From: ZC4RG30 sp040508085
GTDB taxonomy: Bacteria; Pseudomonadota; Gammaproteobacteria; Steroidobacterales; Steroidobacteraceae
NCBI GenBank assembly: GCA_040508085.1
Contig: JBEVNO010000147.1
Location: 1 to 55,343, forward strand
Direction: 5' to 3'
DNA: 55,343 bases
The notes beneath the pieces are model-generated. The model was given only the letters and a program-made list of their open reading frames with translations, had not been told where the DNA came from and did no database searches. Shown piece after piece: positions 17,004 through 25,997 of the stretch (the stretch's first letter is position 1; each line of letters opens with the position of its first letter). The position numbers were made by a program, and so were the translations under genes.

Positions 17004-19031
17004 CTAGAAGGCGTAGCGCGCGCCGACATACAGCGCGCGCGGCGCGCCTGGGTAGAGCATCCGCGAGGTGGGCGTGGCCCGGTCCTTGACGGTGACGGCA
17101 CCGATGTAGGCCTTGTCGAGCAGGTTGCGTCCTTCGACGTACACATCCCAGCCGCCGGCAGCAAGGCCGGCGCGCGCGCCCAGCAGGCTGTACGCTCCGG
17201 AACGGTAACTGTTGGCGAAATCCGCATAGCGCGCCCCGACTACATCGAAAGTCGGTCCGGCATACACACCCCGCGGCGCGCGCAGCAGCAGCTCGCCGCG
17301 CGCGAAGTAGCGCGGCGCCGAGGGCAGGCGGTTGTTGCCGTAACGCGCGTCGGAGTTGAACGAGAAGGCGTTGAAGGTCGCACTGAGCCGGGGCTCGATG
17401 CGGAGGCCGCGGCCGCCGGCAAGAAAGCTGGCGGTGAACAATGTCTCGATGCCCGCATGTGTGGTCTTGTCGATGTTGGCGGCGAGACTCGTGCCCGGCG
17501 CAGCAGCGGAATCAACGGACAGGATCTCGTTGCGCAGGGCGGTGTAGTAGGCCGTCACATCCCAGGTCCATTGCGAGGCGCCATGCCTGCCGCTGCCCCG
17601 CAGGCCGGTCTCCAGCACGACACCGTGCATGGCGTCCAGCGGATTGCTGCCGCCGCTCGCCTGGTCTTCCAGGACAAAGTTGGTGGGGGCTTCGTAGATG
17701 CGGCTGACGCTTGCGAACCACTCGGGTCCATCACCCAGTCTGTAGATGAGACCAACGCGCGGATTGAACGAATCGTAGCGGGCCTTGAAGCCACCCACGT
17801 CCCGCTCCGCCACCACGAACTGGGTGCCGTACACCAATGTCCAGGCTGGCGCGGCATGCCAGCGATCCAGCGCAAACAGCTCAAGGCTCGTGGCGTGGTT
17901 ATCCGTGGGGAACAGGTAGGCGCCACGTTCGCCGCCGAGGTTCTGATAATTGCCGCCTTCGGTGGCGGACTTCCCGTAGTTCGCGCCCAGCAGCACCTCG
18001 TGGGAACCGGCTTCGCGACGGAAGCGCAGCATGGCGCCGGCGTCCTCGTGAGCGGTGTCGATGAGCAGGCTGAAGAAGGGCGAATCGACGATGGGGTGGT
18101 AGAGCGACTGGTGCTCGAAGGAGGCACCCAGCTCCAGCGAGCCACCCGCCACCTGCGCGATGCTGGTCTTCGCTGCCAGCCGCCAGGTCCTGACCTGCTT
18201 GCTGTAATCGCCGTGCAGGGCATCGGCGCGGGCCTGTTCCGGGTCGCTTGCCACCTGCGCGGGTGACAGCTCGCCGGGCAACTGCAGCGAGTAATCGGTG
18301 TACGTCGCGTACACGCGCATCGACAAGCGGTCTGGACCCTGCCAGCCGAAGTTGCCGTAAACCCCTTTGCGGTCCTGTGCGCTGTGGTCCCGGTAGCCGT
18401 CGCGCTGCTGTGTTTCCAGTGTCAGCAGGCCATCAACGTCCCCGGCAACGCCGCCGAGCGTGGCGCGGCCACCGCGATCACCGAAACTGCCGGCCGACAG
18501 CGCCGCACTGAAGGGTGCAGTGGTCCTGGCGGTGACGGAGGTGAAATCGATGGCGCCGCCCAGCGTGCTGGCGCCATAGGCCAGCGCGTTGGCACCATGC
18601 GCCACCACGGCATGGCGCGCGGTGAGCGGATCCACGGCGCGATTGTGGTTGTTGCCGTCAGCCGCAGTGACTGGCAGGCCGTCCTGCAGGAACTTGATGC
18701 CGTTCTTGTCGTAGTCGGTGGCGTCGAGATTCGAGCCGCGGCTGGAATAGAAAACCTCGTCCGCGCCAGTGAAGCTCTCGGCCCACATGCCAGGGACATA
18801 GCGCAGCAGCTCGGCGAGCTGCGTGACGTGGCGCTCGTGCAGGGTGTCGCCATCGAGCAGTGTTACGGACCCGGGCGTAAGCGCCGCCTCGGCTTCGCTA
18901 TCCGGGCCAAGGCGATCGGCCGAGACCACCACCCGATCGAGCGTGCCTTCAGGGCTGGGCTCGGCGGCGCGTCCAGTGGCAATGGCCAGCGCCACTGCCA
19001 GCCCATGAAAAAGCGTTGCGGGGCTGCTCAT
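17004..19031 (-). CDS. TonB-dependent receptor of the copper/siderophore-like operon
   Basis: A 675-residue outer-membrane receptor: signal peptide, a TonB-box-like stretch after the cleavage site (LDRVVVSADRL), a plug domain (ELLRYVPGMWAE, then LGGAIDFTS) and a 22-strand barrel ending in the aromatic C-terminus ARYAF. The ATG at 19031 overlaps the PepSY stop codon (ATGA), so translation is coupled. The neighbours PepSY, PCu(A)C and DUF2946 suggest metal transport, most likely copper, but the receptor alone cannot tell copper from an iron chelate. It is the last gene of the operon and converges with the repeat protein. Confidence 0.92.
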   Translation of the reverse strand: MSSPATLFHGLAVALAIATGRAAEPSPEGTLDRVVVSADRLGPDSEAEAALTPGSVTLLDGDTLHERHVTQLAELLRYVPGMWAESFTGADEVFYSSRGSNLDATDYDKNGIKFLQDGLPVTAADGNNHNRAVDPLTARHAVVAHGANALAYGASTLGGAIDFTSVTARTTAPFSAALSAGSFGDRGGRATLGGVAGDVDGLLTLETQQRDGYRDHSAQDRKGVYGNFGWQGPDRLSMRVYATYTDYSLQLPGELSPAQVASDPEQARADALHGDYSKQVRTWRLAAKTSIAQVAGGSLELGASFEHQSLYHPIVDSPFFSLLIDTAHEDAGAMLRFRREAGSHEVLLGANYGKSATEGGNYQNLGGERGAYLFPTDNHATSLELFALDRWHAAPAWTLVYGTQFVVAERDVGGFKARYDSFNPRVGLIYRLGDGPEWFASVSRIYEAPTNFVLEDQASGGSNPLDAMHGVVLETGLRGSGRHGASQWTWDVTAYYTALRNEILSVDSAAAPGTSLAANIDKTTHAGIETLFTASFLAGGRGLRIEPRLSATFNAFSFNSDARYGNNRLPSAPRYFARGELLLRAPRGVYAGPTFDVVGARYADFANSYRSGAYSLLGARAGLAAGGWDVYVEGRNLLDKAYIGAVTVKDRATPTSRMLYPGAPRALYVGARYAF

Positions 19032-20356
19032 GCGCGGCTCCGCGGCTGCATGCCCAGCCAGTGGGCCGCTCGCGGGCTCACCCGCGGCAGCATCTGGTCG
19101 GTGAGACACAGCAGCAACAATGAGGCCGCCAGCAGCGGCAGCAGCAGCGCCAGCAGCAGCACGATGAGCGCCACTGCCGCGGGTTTGCGCTGATCCGCAG
19201 GCAGTGCCGGCGCGCCCAGTGCACCAGCAGGCCTGCGGCGCCGCCACATCAGGAAGCCGCTGATGCTCAGCGTGACCAGTGCCGCCGCAGTGAGCACGCC
19301 GATGGCCTGGTTGATGGCGCCGAACAGCTGGCCCTCGTGCCATGCCGTGCCATAGCCGACCACCTGGTCCAGGGGATGCTTGTCCGTGAAGACACTGCGC
19401 GAGATCTCGCGCGCCTGGCCGTCGAAGTTGATCGTGACGCCCTGCGGGCGGATCTGCGTGTCAGAACGGACCGTCCAGCTGGCCAGCGCCATCGCGCCGA
19501 AGGCCTGCGGCGCGCCGGGCGGTACGACAACCACCGGTGCCGGCAGGTGCTCGGAGGCTGCGCGCACCACGATGCGATCCAGCTGCAGCAAGTCGGGGGG
19601 CGCGTCGGGCAGCGTGTGCATCGCGCTGTGCTCGTGCGCGGCATGCCCGCCCGAGGTTTGCCCGCCCACCGTCCAGTCGGAGGTGCCCTGCACCCAGCCC
19701 ATCCGCGTGCGCACGGCCTGGAAGGAGCGCCCCCACACGTCTGCCCAGGGCAGGCCCGTTAGCAGCAGCACCAGCGTGAAGCCCGCAACCCAGAACCCGG
19801 TGACCGCATGCAGGTCGCGCAACAGCGTACGGCGGCGCGGCCACAGCACGCCGGCAAGTCCGCGCCCGCGCGGCCACCACAGGTAAACGCCGCTGATGAT
19901 CATCACGATGGCCCAGCTGGCGGCCAGTTCCACCAGCCAGCTGCCCCGCGGGCCCAGCAGCAGCTGGCCGTGCACTTTGCGCATCACGGCGATCAGGCGC
20001 GTCTCCGGATCCAGGCTGCCCAGCACTTCGCCGCGCGGCGCAACGAACACGTCGCGCATGCGGCCGTCCGCCAGCGCCAGATGCACCATGGATGCATCGC
20101 CGTCGCGGGCGGCCAACCGGAAGCTGTGCATGCGCGCGCCCGGGAATGCATCCAGCGCCGCCTGCACCTGCAGGCCTGGCGCGACTGTGCCCGCCAGCGG
20201 CAGGTTCTGGAAGGCACGCTCCTCCCAGCGATCCACCTGCGGCTTGAACAGGAAGACAGTGCCGCTCAACGCCAGCAGCAGCACGAAAGGAATGACGAAC
20301 AGGCCGGCGTAGAAATGCCAGCGCCACAAGGTCCGATACAGGGCTGCGGCGCTCAT
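19028..20356 (-). CDS. PepSY-associated transmembrane protein
   Basis: A 442-residue inner-membrane protein of the PepSY_TM family, commonly encoded beside TonB receptors and thought to be a periplasmic-facing reductase or accessory for metal uptake. Membrane segments: about residues 13-33, about 140-160, about 190-210, and two near the C-terminus (around 355-375 and 395-420). The large periplasmic loop between the third and fourth holds a His-rich stretch (GGHAAHEHSAMH). Overlaps the PCu(A)C gene upstream and the TonB receptor downstream by four bases each. Confidence 0.92.
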   Translation of the reverse strand: MSAAALYRTLWRWHFYAGLFVIPFVLLLALSGTVFLFKPQVDRWEERAFQNLPLAGTVAPGLQVQAALDAFPGARMHSFRLAARDGDASMVHLALADGRMRDVFVAPRGEVLGSLDPETRLIAVMRKVHGQLLLGPRGSWLVELAASWAIVMIISGVYLWWPRGRGLAGVLWPRRRTLLRDLHAVTGFWVAGFTLVLLLTGLPWADVWGRSFQAVRTRMGWVQGTSDWTVGGQTSGGHAAHEHSAMHTLPDAPPDLLQLDRIVVRAASEHLPAPVVVVPPGAPQAFGAMALASWTVRSDTQIRPQGVTINFDGQAREISRSVFTDKHPLDQVVGYGTAWHEGQLFGAINQAIGVLTAAALVTLSISGFLMWRRRRPAGALGAPALPADQRKPAAVALIVLLLALLLPLLAASLLLLCLTDQMLPRVSPRAAHWLGMQPRSRA

Positions 20357-21270
20357 GGGTTGCCGCCATGGTGATGCGGGGCCGCGGTGTCAGGGCCGGT
20401 GGCGGTTACCGCGACCACCTGGACCTGAACAGTGAGCGCGCCGGCGTTGCGGAACTGCAGCGTCAGCGGCACCCGGGCGCCTGCAACCAGCGGCTGCGCC
20501 AGACCCGTGAGCATGTAGTGCAGGCCGCCGGGTTCAATATTGACCGTCTGTCCTGCTGCAATCGCCACCGCGCCAGCCGCTCGCATGCGCGCCATGCCGT
20601 TGTCGATGCTGCTGCGGTGCAGCTCCACGCCCGTCGCGACCGGACTGGTGGCCGAGACCAGTTCATCCGCCGCCTTGCCGCGGTTCGCGATGGTCAGATA
20701 CACGGCCGCCATCGAACTGCCGGGCAATGTGGCGCGCGTCCATGCAGCAGCCAGGGAGATGGAGCCCGCCGCAACCCCCGCAGGCTGCGGCTCGGGCGCA
20801 GGCGCAGCGTGCGCCACGGCGACCAGGCCGGCAAAGCTGCTGAAGCGCGCCCGGCCGGCGGCGGGCAACTGTGCTTCGGCACCGCGCACCAGGGCGAGCA
20901 GGCGGGTGGCGGCGGCGGGAGCCATGCCGGCAGCAGTGAGTACCTGCGGTTGCAGCAGCGCATCGCCACCACACAGCACCACCTGCCACGCCGCGTGCTG
21001 TTGCCGCAGCAGCGCGCGGCCTCCGGTGTGCGCCTGCGACCAGCCGGCGAGGGCGAAGCCGTCCAGCACATTCACCGGGTTCACCAGCAGCGGTAGGGAC
21101 GGCGCGTCGAATTCGGCATGCATCGCGTCCGCGATGGCCTGCACATCACCCGGCGCTGCCAGCACAGCGCCGCACAGGGAACACAGCCAGACCAATGCCA
21201 GCCAGCGGCCAGCTGCAGGCGACAAAGGGCGTGCGGCGACCGGGGTCGCAGCGATACAAATCTGCTTCAC
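20353..21270 (-). CDS. Periplasmic copper chaperone PCu(A)C-domain protein
   Basis: A 305-residue exported protein. The C-terminal half is a PCu(A)C copper-binding domain: TLPGSSMAAVYLTIANRG, then the ligand set H in VELHRS, M in GMARMR and H/M in LHYMLTGL. It ends in a His-rich tail (PHHHGG). The N-terminal half, after the signal peptide, has no family I can name beyond being a copper-associated extension (ALLQPQVLTAAGM). I prefer the GTG at 21270, which follows a GGAGAG box; the only longer alternative is a TTG 13 codons upstream. Probably delivers Cu(I) to a cuproenzyme or to the neighbouring uptake proteins. Confidence 0.85.
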   Translation of the reverse strand: MKQICIAATPVAARPLSPAAGRWLALVWLCSLCGAVLAAPGDVQAIADAMHAEFDAPSLPLLVNPVNVLDGFALAGWSQAHTGGRALLRQQHAAWQVVLCGGDALLQPQVLTAAGMAPAAATRLLALVRGAEAQLPAAGRARFSSFAGLVAVAHAAPAPEPQPAGVAAGSISLAAAWTRATLPGSSMAAVYLTIANRGKAADELVSATSPVATGVELHRSSIDNGMARMRAAGAVAIAAGQTVNIEPGGLHYMLTGLAQPLVAGARVPLTLQFRNAGALTVQVQVVAVTATGPDTAAPHHHGGNP

Positions 21271-21334
21271 GAAACTCTCCACCTTGCGGACGGCCCGCAG
21301 CGCGGGCAATGCGCGCCAGGGCGCGCGGCCGGAC

Positions 21335-21727
21335 TTACGCGTGGAGAGCGGGAGGCGCGCGGGCGGGCGACTGGCGCGGCGGGCCCGTGGCGGGCGGCAG
21401 CTGGTCCCGCGCGGCGCTGATGAAATGCAGGGTGAAGCTGGCTACGAGCACCGACCATGTCGCCGCCACCGGAATGACGGGGGCGGCAGCGGAGGCGAAG
21501 GGGCAGTGATCGGAGTGGTCGGCGTCGCCGGGTTGCTGGTGGCCGGATGCGGCAGCGCCAGCGGCATGGTCCGTGACGGGGAACAAACCCTCGCTGCACA
21601 TCACCAGTCCCCATTGGCCCGCGCCCGCCGCAGGCGCGGCCACCATGTACCCGACGGGCAGGAACGCCCGCAGCGCCATGAATGGCAGCAGCAGCGTAAC
21701 CAGCAGGTGCAGGCGTCGGCGGGACAT
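21335..21727 (-). CDS. DUF2946 family protein
   Basis: A 130-residue protein: an N-terminal hydrophobic segment (LHLLVTLLLPFMALRAFLPV), a middle with Cys and His residues (MCSEG, then HQQPGDADHSDHCPF) and a second hydrophobic segment near residue 95. DUF2946 proteins are found with TonB copper receptors and PCu(A)C proteins, which matches this operon; the Cys/His cluster could bind metal. First gene of the four-gene minus-strand operon; the ATG at 21727 starts the conserved MSRRRLHLL. The 64-base gap to the next gene could carry a secondary ribosome site. Confidence 0.8.
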   Translation of the reverse strand: MSRRRLHLLVTLLLPFMALRAFLPVGYMVAAPAAGAGQWGLVMCSEGLFPVTDHAAGAAASGHQQPGDADHSDHCPFASAAAPVIPVAATWSVLVASFTLHFISAARDQLPPATGPPRQSPARAPPALHA

Positions 21728-21860
21728 CACGGCACAGTATGGCCTGAGGCCGCTGCGCGGCGTAAGTGCCTCGAATCGGCGACGCCGCACCATGCCTGGG
21801 TCGCGCCGCGTCGCTGCGCCCGCGCAGGCTAAGATCGGCCAACCCCTACTGGAGAGCGCC

Positions 21861-23144
21861 ATGCCCCTGTCACGCCGAGATCTGCTGTCAGCGGGCGCGC
21901 TGCTTGGTGCGGGCGGCATGGCTCAGGTCGCGGCCCAGGCGCCGCCCGCGCCGCGGCCGGGCGTGGACGGACTCGCACTGGCGCGCGACGAGCCCTACTG
22001 GTCGGCGGTAGCCACGTTCTACGAATCCTCCACCGAGCTGCTGAATCTGGAGCATGGCTACTGGGGCAAGATGGCTTTGCCGGTGCAGGACTATTACCTG
22101 GAGGCCACCCGCCGCATCAACCGCGACCTGTCCGTGTACGCGCGGCGTGATTACCCGGCCGACATGCAGCGCGTGGAAGCGCAGGTGGCGCAGGTGCTGG
22201 GCGTGGCGCCGGATGAGATCGCTCTCACGCGCAATGCCACCGAGGCCCTGCAGAACTTGGTGCGCCAGTACCGCGGTTACGTGCCCGGCAGTGCGGTGCT
22301 GTATGCCGACGTCGATTATCCCGAGTTCAAATCGGCCATGCAGTGGCTGCAGGACAGCCAGGGGGTGCGCGCCATACGTCTGGATCTGCCGGCGCGTGCC
22401 GACGGCGCAACGCTGCTGGCGCGGTACGTGGCTGCGATGGACGCCAATCCGGACCTGAAGCTGATGCTGCTGACCCATACCAGCAACCAGCACGGACTCA
22501 CGCTGCCGGTGCGCGCGATCGCCGCGGCGGCACGCGGGCGCGGCATCGACGTGATCTGTGACTGCGCGCAGTCCTGGGGCCTGCTGGATTACACCATGCC
22601 GCAACTGGGCGTCGACTGGGCGGTGTTCAACCTGCACAAGTGGATCGGCGCGCCGCTGGGCGTGGGCGCGCTGTACATGCGCCGTGGCACGCTCGCCAAG
22701 GTGGCGCCTTGCCCTGGGGAGACCGATGTCGACAACACGCGCATTGCCGCGCGTGTGCACATGGGCACGGTCAACTTCGCCGCGATGCTGTCGGTTGCGC
22801 CTGCGTTCGACTTTCATCAGCGTGTGGGCGGCGTCGCCAAGGAACTGCGGCTGCGCTACCTGCGTTCCCTGTGGAGCGAGCCCGCCGCGCAGCTGCGGCA
22901 TATCGAGGTGCTTGGCGGCACGGATGAGGCTTCGCGTTCGGGTATGGGCGGTTTTCGCCGCCGCGGCGAGACCAGCGTGCCGGCACTGCGGCAACTGCAG
23001 CTGCGTCTCGAGAAGGAGTTCGGCATCTTCACGGTGGTGCGCGACGGGCTTGCCAGTGGTGCCTGCATCCGCGCCACGCCCCAGGTGTTCACCACGCCGC
23101 TGGAGATGGCGCGGCTGCTGGAAGCGCTGCGCAAGCTGGCCTGA
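21861..23144 (+). CDS. Tat-exported class V aminotransferase-fold protein
   Basis: A 427-residue PLP enzyme of the class V family (isopenicillin-N epimerase / cysteine-desulfurase-like). The N-terminus carries a twin-arginine signal (LSRRDLLSAGALLGAGGMAQ), so the folded PLP protein is probably exported. Active-site landmarks: TRNATEALQNL near residue 123, CDCAQSWG around residue 235 and the PLP lysine in NLHKWIGAP near residue 261. A GGAGAG box lies before the ATG at 21861. It diverges from the copper operon and is followed by the cobalamin riboswitch. Reaction unknown; epimerase, lyase and aminotransferase activities are all possible in this family. Confidence 0.85.
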   Translation: MPLSRRDLLSAGALLGAGGMAQVAAQAPPAPRPGVDGLALARDEPYWSAVATFYESSTELLNLEHGYWGKMALPVQDYYLEATRRINRDLSVYARRDYPADMQRVEAQVAQVLGVAPDEIALTRNATEALQNLVRQYRGYVPGSAVLYADVDYPEFKSAMQWLQDSQGVRAIRLDLPARADGATLLARYVAAMDANPDLKLMLLTHTSNQHGLTLPVRAIAAAARGRGIDVICDCAQSWGLLDYTMPQLGVDWAVFNLHKWIGAPLGVGALYMRRGTLAKVAPCPGETDVDNTRIAARVHMGTVNFAAMLSVAPAFDFHQRVGGVAKELRLRYLRSLWSEPAAQLRHIEVLGGTDEASRSGMGGFRRRGETSVPALRQLQLRLEKEFGIFTVVRDGLASGACIRATPQVFTTPLEMARLLEALRKLA

Positions 23145-23152
23145 GTTTCGCC

Positions 23153-23181
23153 TTGACCGGGTTCCGGGTTCGCAATATCTT
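23153..23181 (+). promoter_or_regulatory. Candidate sigma-70 promoter of nrdAB
   Basis: TTGACC (23153-23158), a 17-base spacer and TATCTT (23176-23181) just upstream of the riboswitch, nine bases after the aminotransferase stop codon. The transcript would begin near 23188 and have a leader of roughly 375 bases. Confidence 0.5.
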
Positions 23182-23220
23182 GTATGTGCCAGCGGCGCTT
23201 GCCCCAAGCTTTTGTGTTTC

Positions 23221-23407
23221 GGGGCTGGCTTAATAGGGAATCCGGTGCCCTCCACAGGAGGAAATCCGGAACTGCCCCGCAGCGGTGATCGGGAACGAAC
23301 GGCGCGATAAACACTGGGAAGCCCAAGGTTTTCCGGGAAGTGCGTCTTAGTAGGTCGGTCGGCGAAAGCCGGTCCAGTGCCCGGGAGTCCGAAGACCTGC
23401 CGCAGCC
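23221..23407 (+). promoter_or_regulatory. Cobalamin (B12) riboswitch
   Basis: A clear adenosylcobalamin-type aptamer, comparable in order and spacing to E. coli btuB. The core blocks are TTAATAGGGAATCC at 23230-23243, CGGTG at 23243-23247, CTGCCCCGCAGCGGTGA at 23272-23288, CACTGGGAAG in the middle, and GTCCGAAGACCTGC at 23387-23400. Stem P1 closes GGCTG (23223-23227) with CAGCC (23403-23407). A CCTCC-ACA-GGAGG hairpin forms the variable arm near 23248-23260. It sits in the leader of nrdA and should reduce expression when cobalamin is present. Confidence 0.95.
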
Positions 23408-23408
23408 G

Positions 23409-23435
23409 TCCGCACGGGCCGTGAACCCGTGCGGA
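23409..23435 (+). promoter_or_regulatory. Riboswitch expression-platform hairpin
   Basis: A ten-pair stem, TCCGCACGGG (23409-23418) with CCCGTGCGGA (23426-23435), loop CCGTGAA, immediately after P1. It has no T-run, so it is not an intrinsic terminator. Like the btuB hairpin it may make the loop contact that ligand binding stabilises, with control acting on translation of the AG-rich nrdA ribosome site near 23545. About 125 bases of leader without other recognised features follow. Confidence 0.55.
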
Positions 23436-23562
23436 TGCATTCTGTCGGGCTCCCGTGGGAGGGGCCGGCGTCGTTCCGTCCGCGGATGTGCGATCCGTGC
23501 GCCGGATCGCCAGCTGTGTGCCTGCCATGGCCAGTCCCGTGTCGAGGGAAGGGTCTTAACCA

Positions 23563-25986
23563 ATGCAAGTCGAAACAACAGTGCCGGGCGCGCAGCGGGC
23601 CGCCGTGCCAGTCCAGAATGATTTCCGCCTCACCGCCCCGCATGCCGCACGCACGGCCATGGCCGTGACCAAGCGCAGCGGCGAGCGCGAGCCGGTGGAT
23701 GTGAACAAGATCGTGCGCGCGGTGGGCCGCTGCTGCGAAGGTCTCGGCGAAGTGGATGCCATGCGCGTGGCGCTGAAGACCATTGCGGGTCTTTATGATG
23801 GCGCGACCACCCGCGAGCTGGACGAGCTGTCGATCCGCACCGCTGCGTCGTTCATCGCCGAGGAGCCGGAATACTCGCAGGCCGCTGCCCGGCTGCTGGG
23901 CAATTACATCGACAAGGAAGTGCAGGGCCAGGGCATCCACTCCTTCTCGCAGTCCATCCGCATGGGTTTTGATGTCGGGCTGATCAACGAGCGCGTGCTG
24001 GCCTTCGTGGAGGCGCATGCGCGCAAGCTGAACGCGGCCATCGACACCACCCGCACGCAGCGGCTGGAATATTTCGGGCTGCGCACCCTGTATGACCGCT
24101 ACCTGCTGAAGCATCCCACGCGCCGACAGGTGGTCGAGACGCCGCAGTATTTCTGGCTGCGCATCGCGGTGGCGCTGTCCACCAATGTGCAGGACGCGCT
24201 CGACCTGTACACGGCCATGTCGTCGCTCGACTACGTGCCCAGCTCGCCGACGCTGTTCAATTCCGGCACCCGGCATGAACAGCTCTCCAGCTGCTTCCTG
24301 CTGGATTCGCCGCAGGATTCCCTCGATTCCATCTACGACCGCTACAAGGATGTGGCGCAGCTGTCGAAATTCTCCGGCGGCATCGGCATCGCCTGGCACC
24401 GCGTGCGCGCCGAAGGCTCGCTCATCCGCTCCACCAACGGGTTGTCGAACGGCATCGTGCCATGGCTGAAGACACTGGATTCATCTGTGGCCGCCGTGAA
24501 CCAGGGCGGCAAGCGCAAGGGTGCGGCCTGCGTGTACCTGGAGCCGTGGCATGCGGATATCGAGAGCTTTCTCGAACTTCGCGACGGCACCGGTGACGAG
24601 GGGCGCCGCACGCATCACCTGAATCTTGCCAACTGGATTCCGGACCTGTTCATGCGGCGCGTGGAGGAACACGGCCCCTGGTCGCTGTTCGATCCGAAGG
24701 ATGTGCCGCACCTGCCGGACCTGTTCGGCGAGGCCTTTGATGCCGCCTATGTGCAGGCCGAGGCCACCGGACTTGCGCGGCGCACGCTGCCGGCGCGCGA
24801 ACTTTACGCGCGCATGATGCGGGTGCTGGCGCAGACCGGCAATGGCTGGATGACTTTCAAGGATAAATCCAACCGCGCCTGCAACCAGACGGGCAAGTCC
24901 GGCCAGACTGTGCACCTGTCGAACCTGTGCACCGAGATCCTGGAAGTCACGCACGATGGCGAGACGGCTGTGTGCAACCTGGGTTCGATCAACCTGGCGC
25001 GTCACATCGGCGCCGGCGGCGTGGACTTCGAGCAGCTGGCGCACACGGTGGAGCTGGCGGTGCGGCAGCTCGACCGCGTCATCGATCTGAACTACTACCC
25101 CATCGGCACCGCGCGCGCCTCCAACATGCGCTGGCGCCCCGTGGGGCTCGGCCTGATGGGATTGCAGGATGTGTTCTTCAGGCTGCGCCTGCCCTTCGAC
25201 AGCGAAGCGGCGTTGGCGCTGTCGACGGAGATCCAGGCCACCGTGTATTTCCACGCGCTGCGCACTTCGCTGGAGCTGGCCAAGCAGCACGGCGCGCACG
25301 ACACCTTCCCGCTGACGCGCGCGGCAGCGGGGGAGCTGCAGTTCGATCACTGGGGAGTAAGGCCTGCAGATGGCCTTGACTGGGAGGCGCTGCGGCTGGA
25401 AATCCAGTCGCACGGCCTGCGCAACAGCCTGCTGGTGGCCATAGCGCCCACCGCCACCATCGCCTCCATTGCCGGCTGTTACGAGTGCATCGAGCCTCAG
25501 GTGTCGAACCTGTTCAAGCGCGAGACGCTGTCGGGCGACTTCCTGCAGGTCAACCGCTACCTGGTGGAGGAGCTGAAGCAACTGGGGCTGTGGACACCGC
25601 ACATCCGCGACGCCCTGAAGATGGCGGATGGATCAGTGCAGGGCATGGAGGAATTGCCGCAGGAACTGCGGCATATCTACCGCACGGCGTGGGAGTTGCC
25701 GATGCGGGCGCTGATCGAGCTGGCCGCCGGGCGCGGCGCCTACATCGACCAGAGCCAGTCGCTGAACCTGTTCATGGCCAACCCCAATATCGGGGCGATG
25801 TCGAGCATGTACATGCATGCCTGGAAGCGCGGGCTCAAGACCACTTATTACCTGCGCTCGCGCCCGGCCACCAGCATCGCCAAGACCACCGTCTCCCACG
25901 TGGCAGGCAATGCGGAAGCAAGCCGCGACGAGGCCGCCGTGGTCTGCTCACTCGAGAATCCGCAGGGCTGCGAGGCCTGCCAGTGA
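23563..25986 (+). CDS. nrdA: Ribonucleoside-diphosphate reductase, class I alpha subunit
   Basis: The catalytic subunit that converts NDPs to dNDPs. One ATP-cone occupies about residues 36-125 (VTKRSGEREPVDVNKIVRAV). The barrel carries the redox cysteines C244 (SSCFLLDS) and C471 (AVCNLGSIN), the thiyl-radical cysteine C456 with E458 in NLCTE, the radical-transfer pair YY in KTTYYLRSRPAT and the C-terminal shuttle pair C803/C806 (GCEACQ). The 807-residue length is typical for this subclass. Controlled by the cobalamin riboswitch upstream. nrdB follows with overlap or a gap of at most 11 bases. Confidence 0.97.
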   Translation: MQVETTVPGAQRAAVPVQNDFRLTAPHAARTAMAVTKRSGEREPVDVNKIVRAVGRCCEGLGEVDAMRVALKTIAGLYDGATTRELDELSIRTAASFIAEEPEYSQAAARLLGNYIDKEVQGQGIHSFSQSIRMGFDVGLINERVLAFVEAHARKLNAAIDTTRTQRLEYFGLRTLYDRYLLKHPTRRQVVETPQYFWLRIAVALSTNVQDALDLYTAMSSLDYVPSSPTLFNSGTRHEQLSSCFLLDSPQDSLDSIYDRYKDVAQLSKFSGGIGIAWHRVRAEGSLIRSTNGLSNGIVPWLKTLDSSVAAVNQGGKRKGAACVYLEPWHADIESFLELRDGTGDEGRRTHHLNLANWIPDLFMRRVEEHGPWSLFDPKDVPHLPDLFGEAFDAAYVQAEATGLARRTLPARELYARMMRVLAQTGNGWMTFKDKSNRACNQTGKSGQTVHLSNLCTEILEVTHDGETAVCNLGSINLARHIGAGGVDFEQLAHTVELAVRQLDRVIDLNYYPIGTARASNMRWRPVGLGLMGLQDVFFRLRLPFDSEAALALSTEIQATVYFHALRTSLELAKQHGAHDTFPLTRAAAGELQFDHWGVRPADGLDWEALRLEIQSHGLRNSLLVAIAPTATIASIAGCYECIEPQVSNLFKRETLSGDFLQVNRYLVEELKQLGLWTPHIRDALKMADGSVQGMEELPQELRHIYRTAWELPMRALIELAAGRGAYIDQSQSLNLFMANPNIGAMSSMYMHAWKRGLKTTYYLRSRPATSIAKTTVSHVAGNAEASRDEAAVVCSLENPQGCEACQ

Positions 25987-25997
25987 GCGCGCGCCGG

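Noticed and set aside
19032..19343. Upstream extension of the copper-operon TonB receptor
   Set aside because: It would read antisense-like sequence through the PepSY gene; the ATG at 19031 starts a normal signal peptide and overlaps the PepSY stop.
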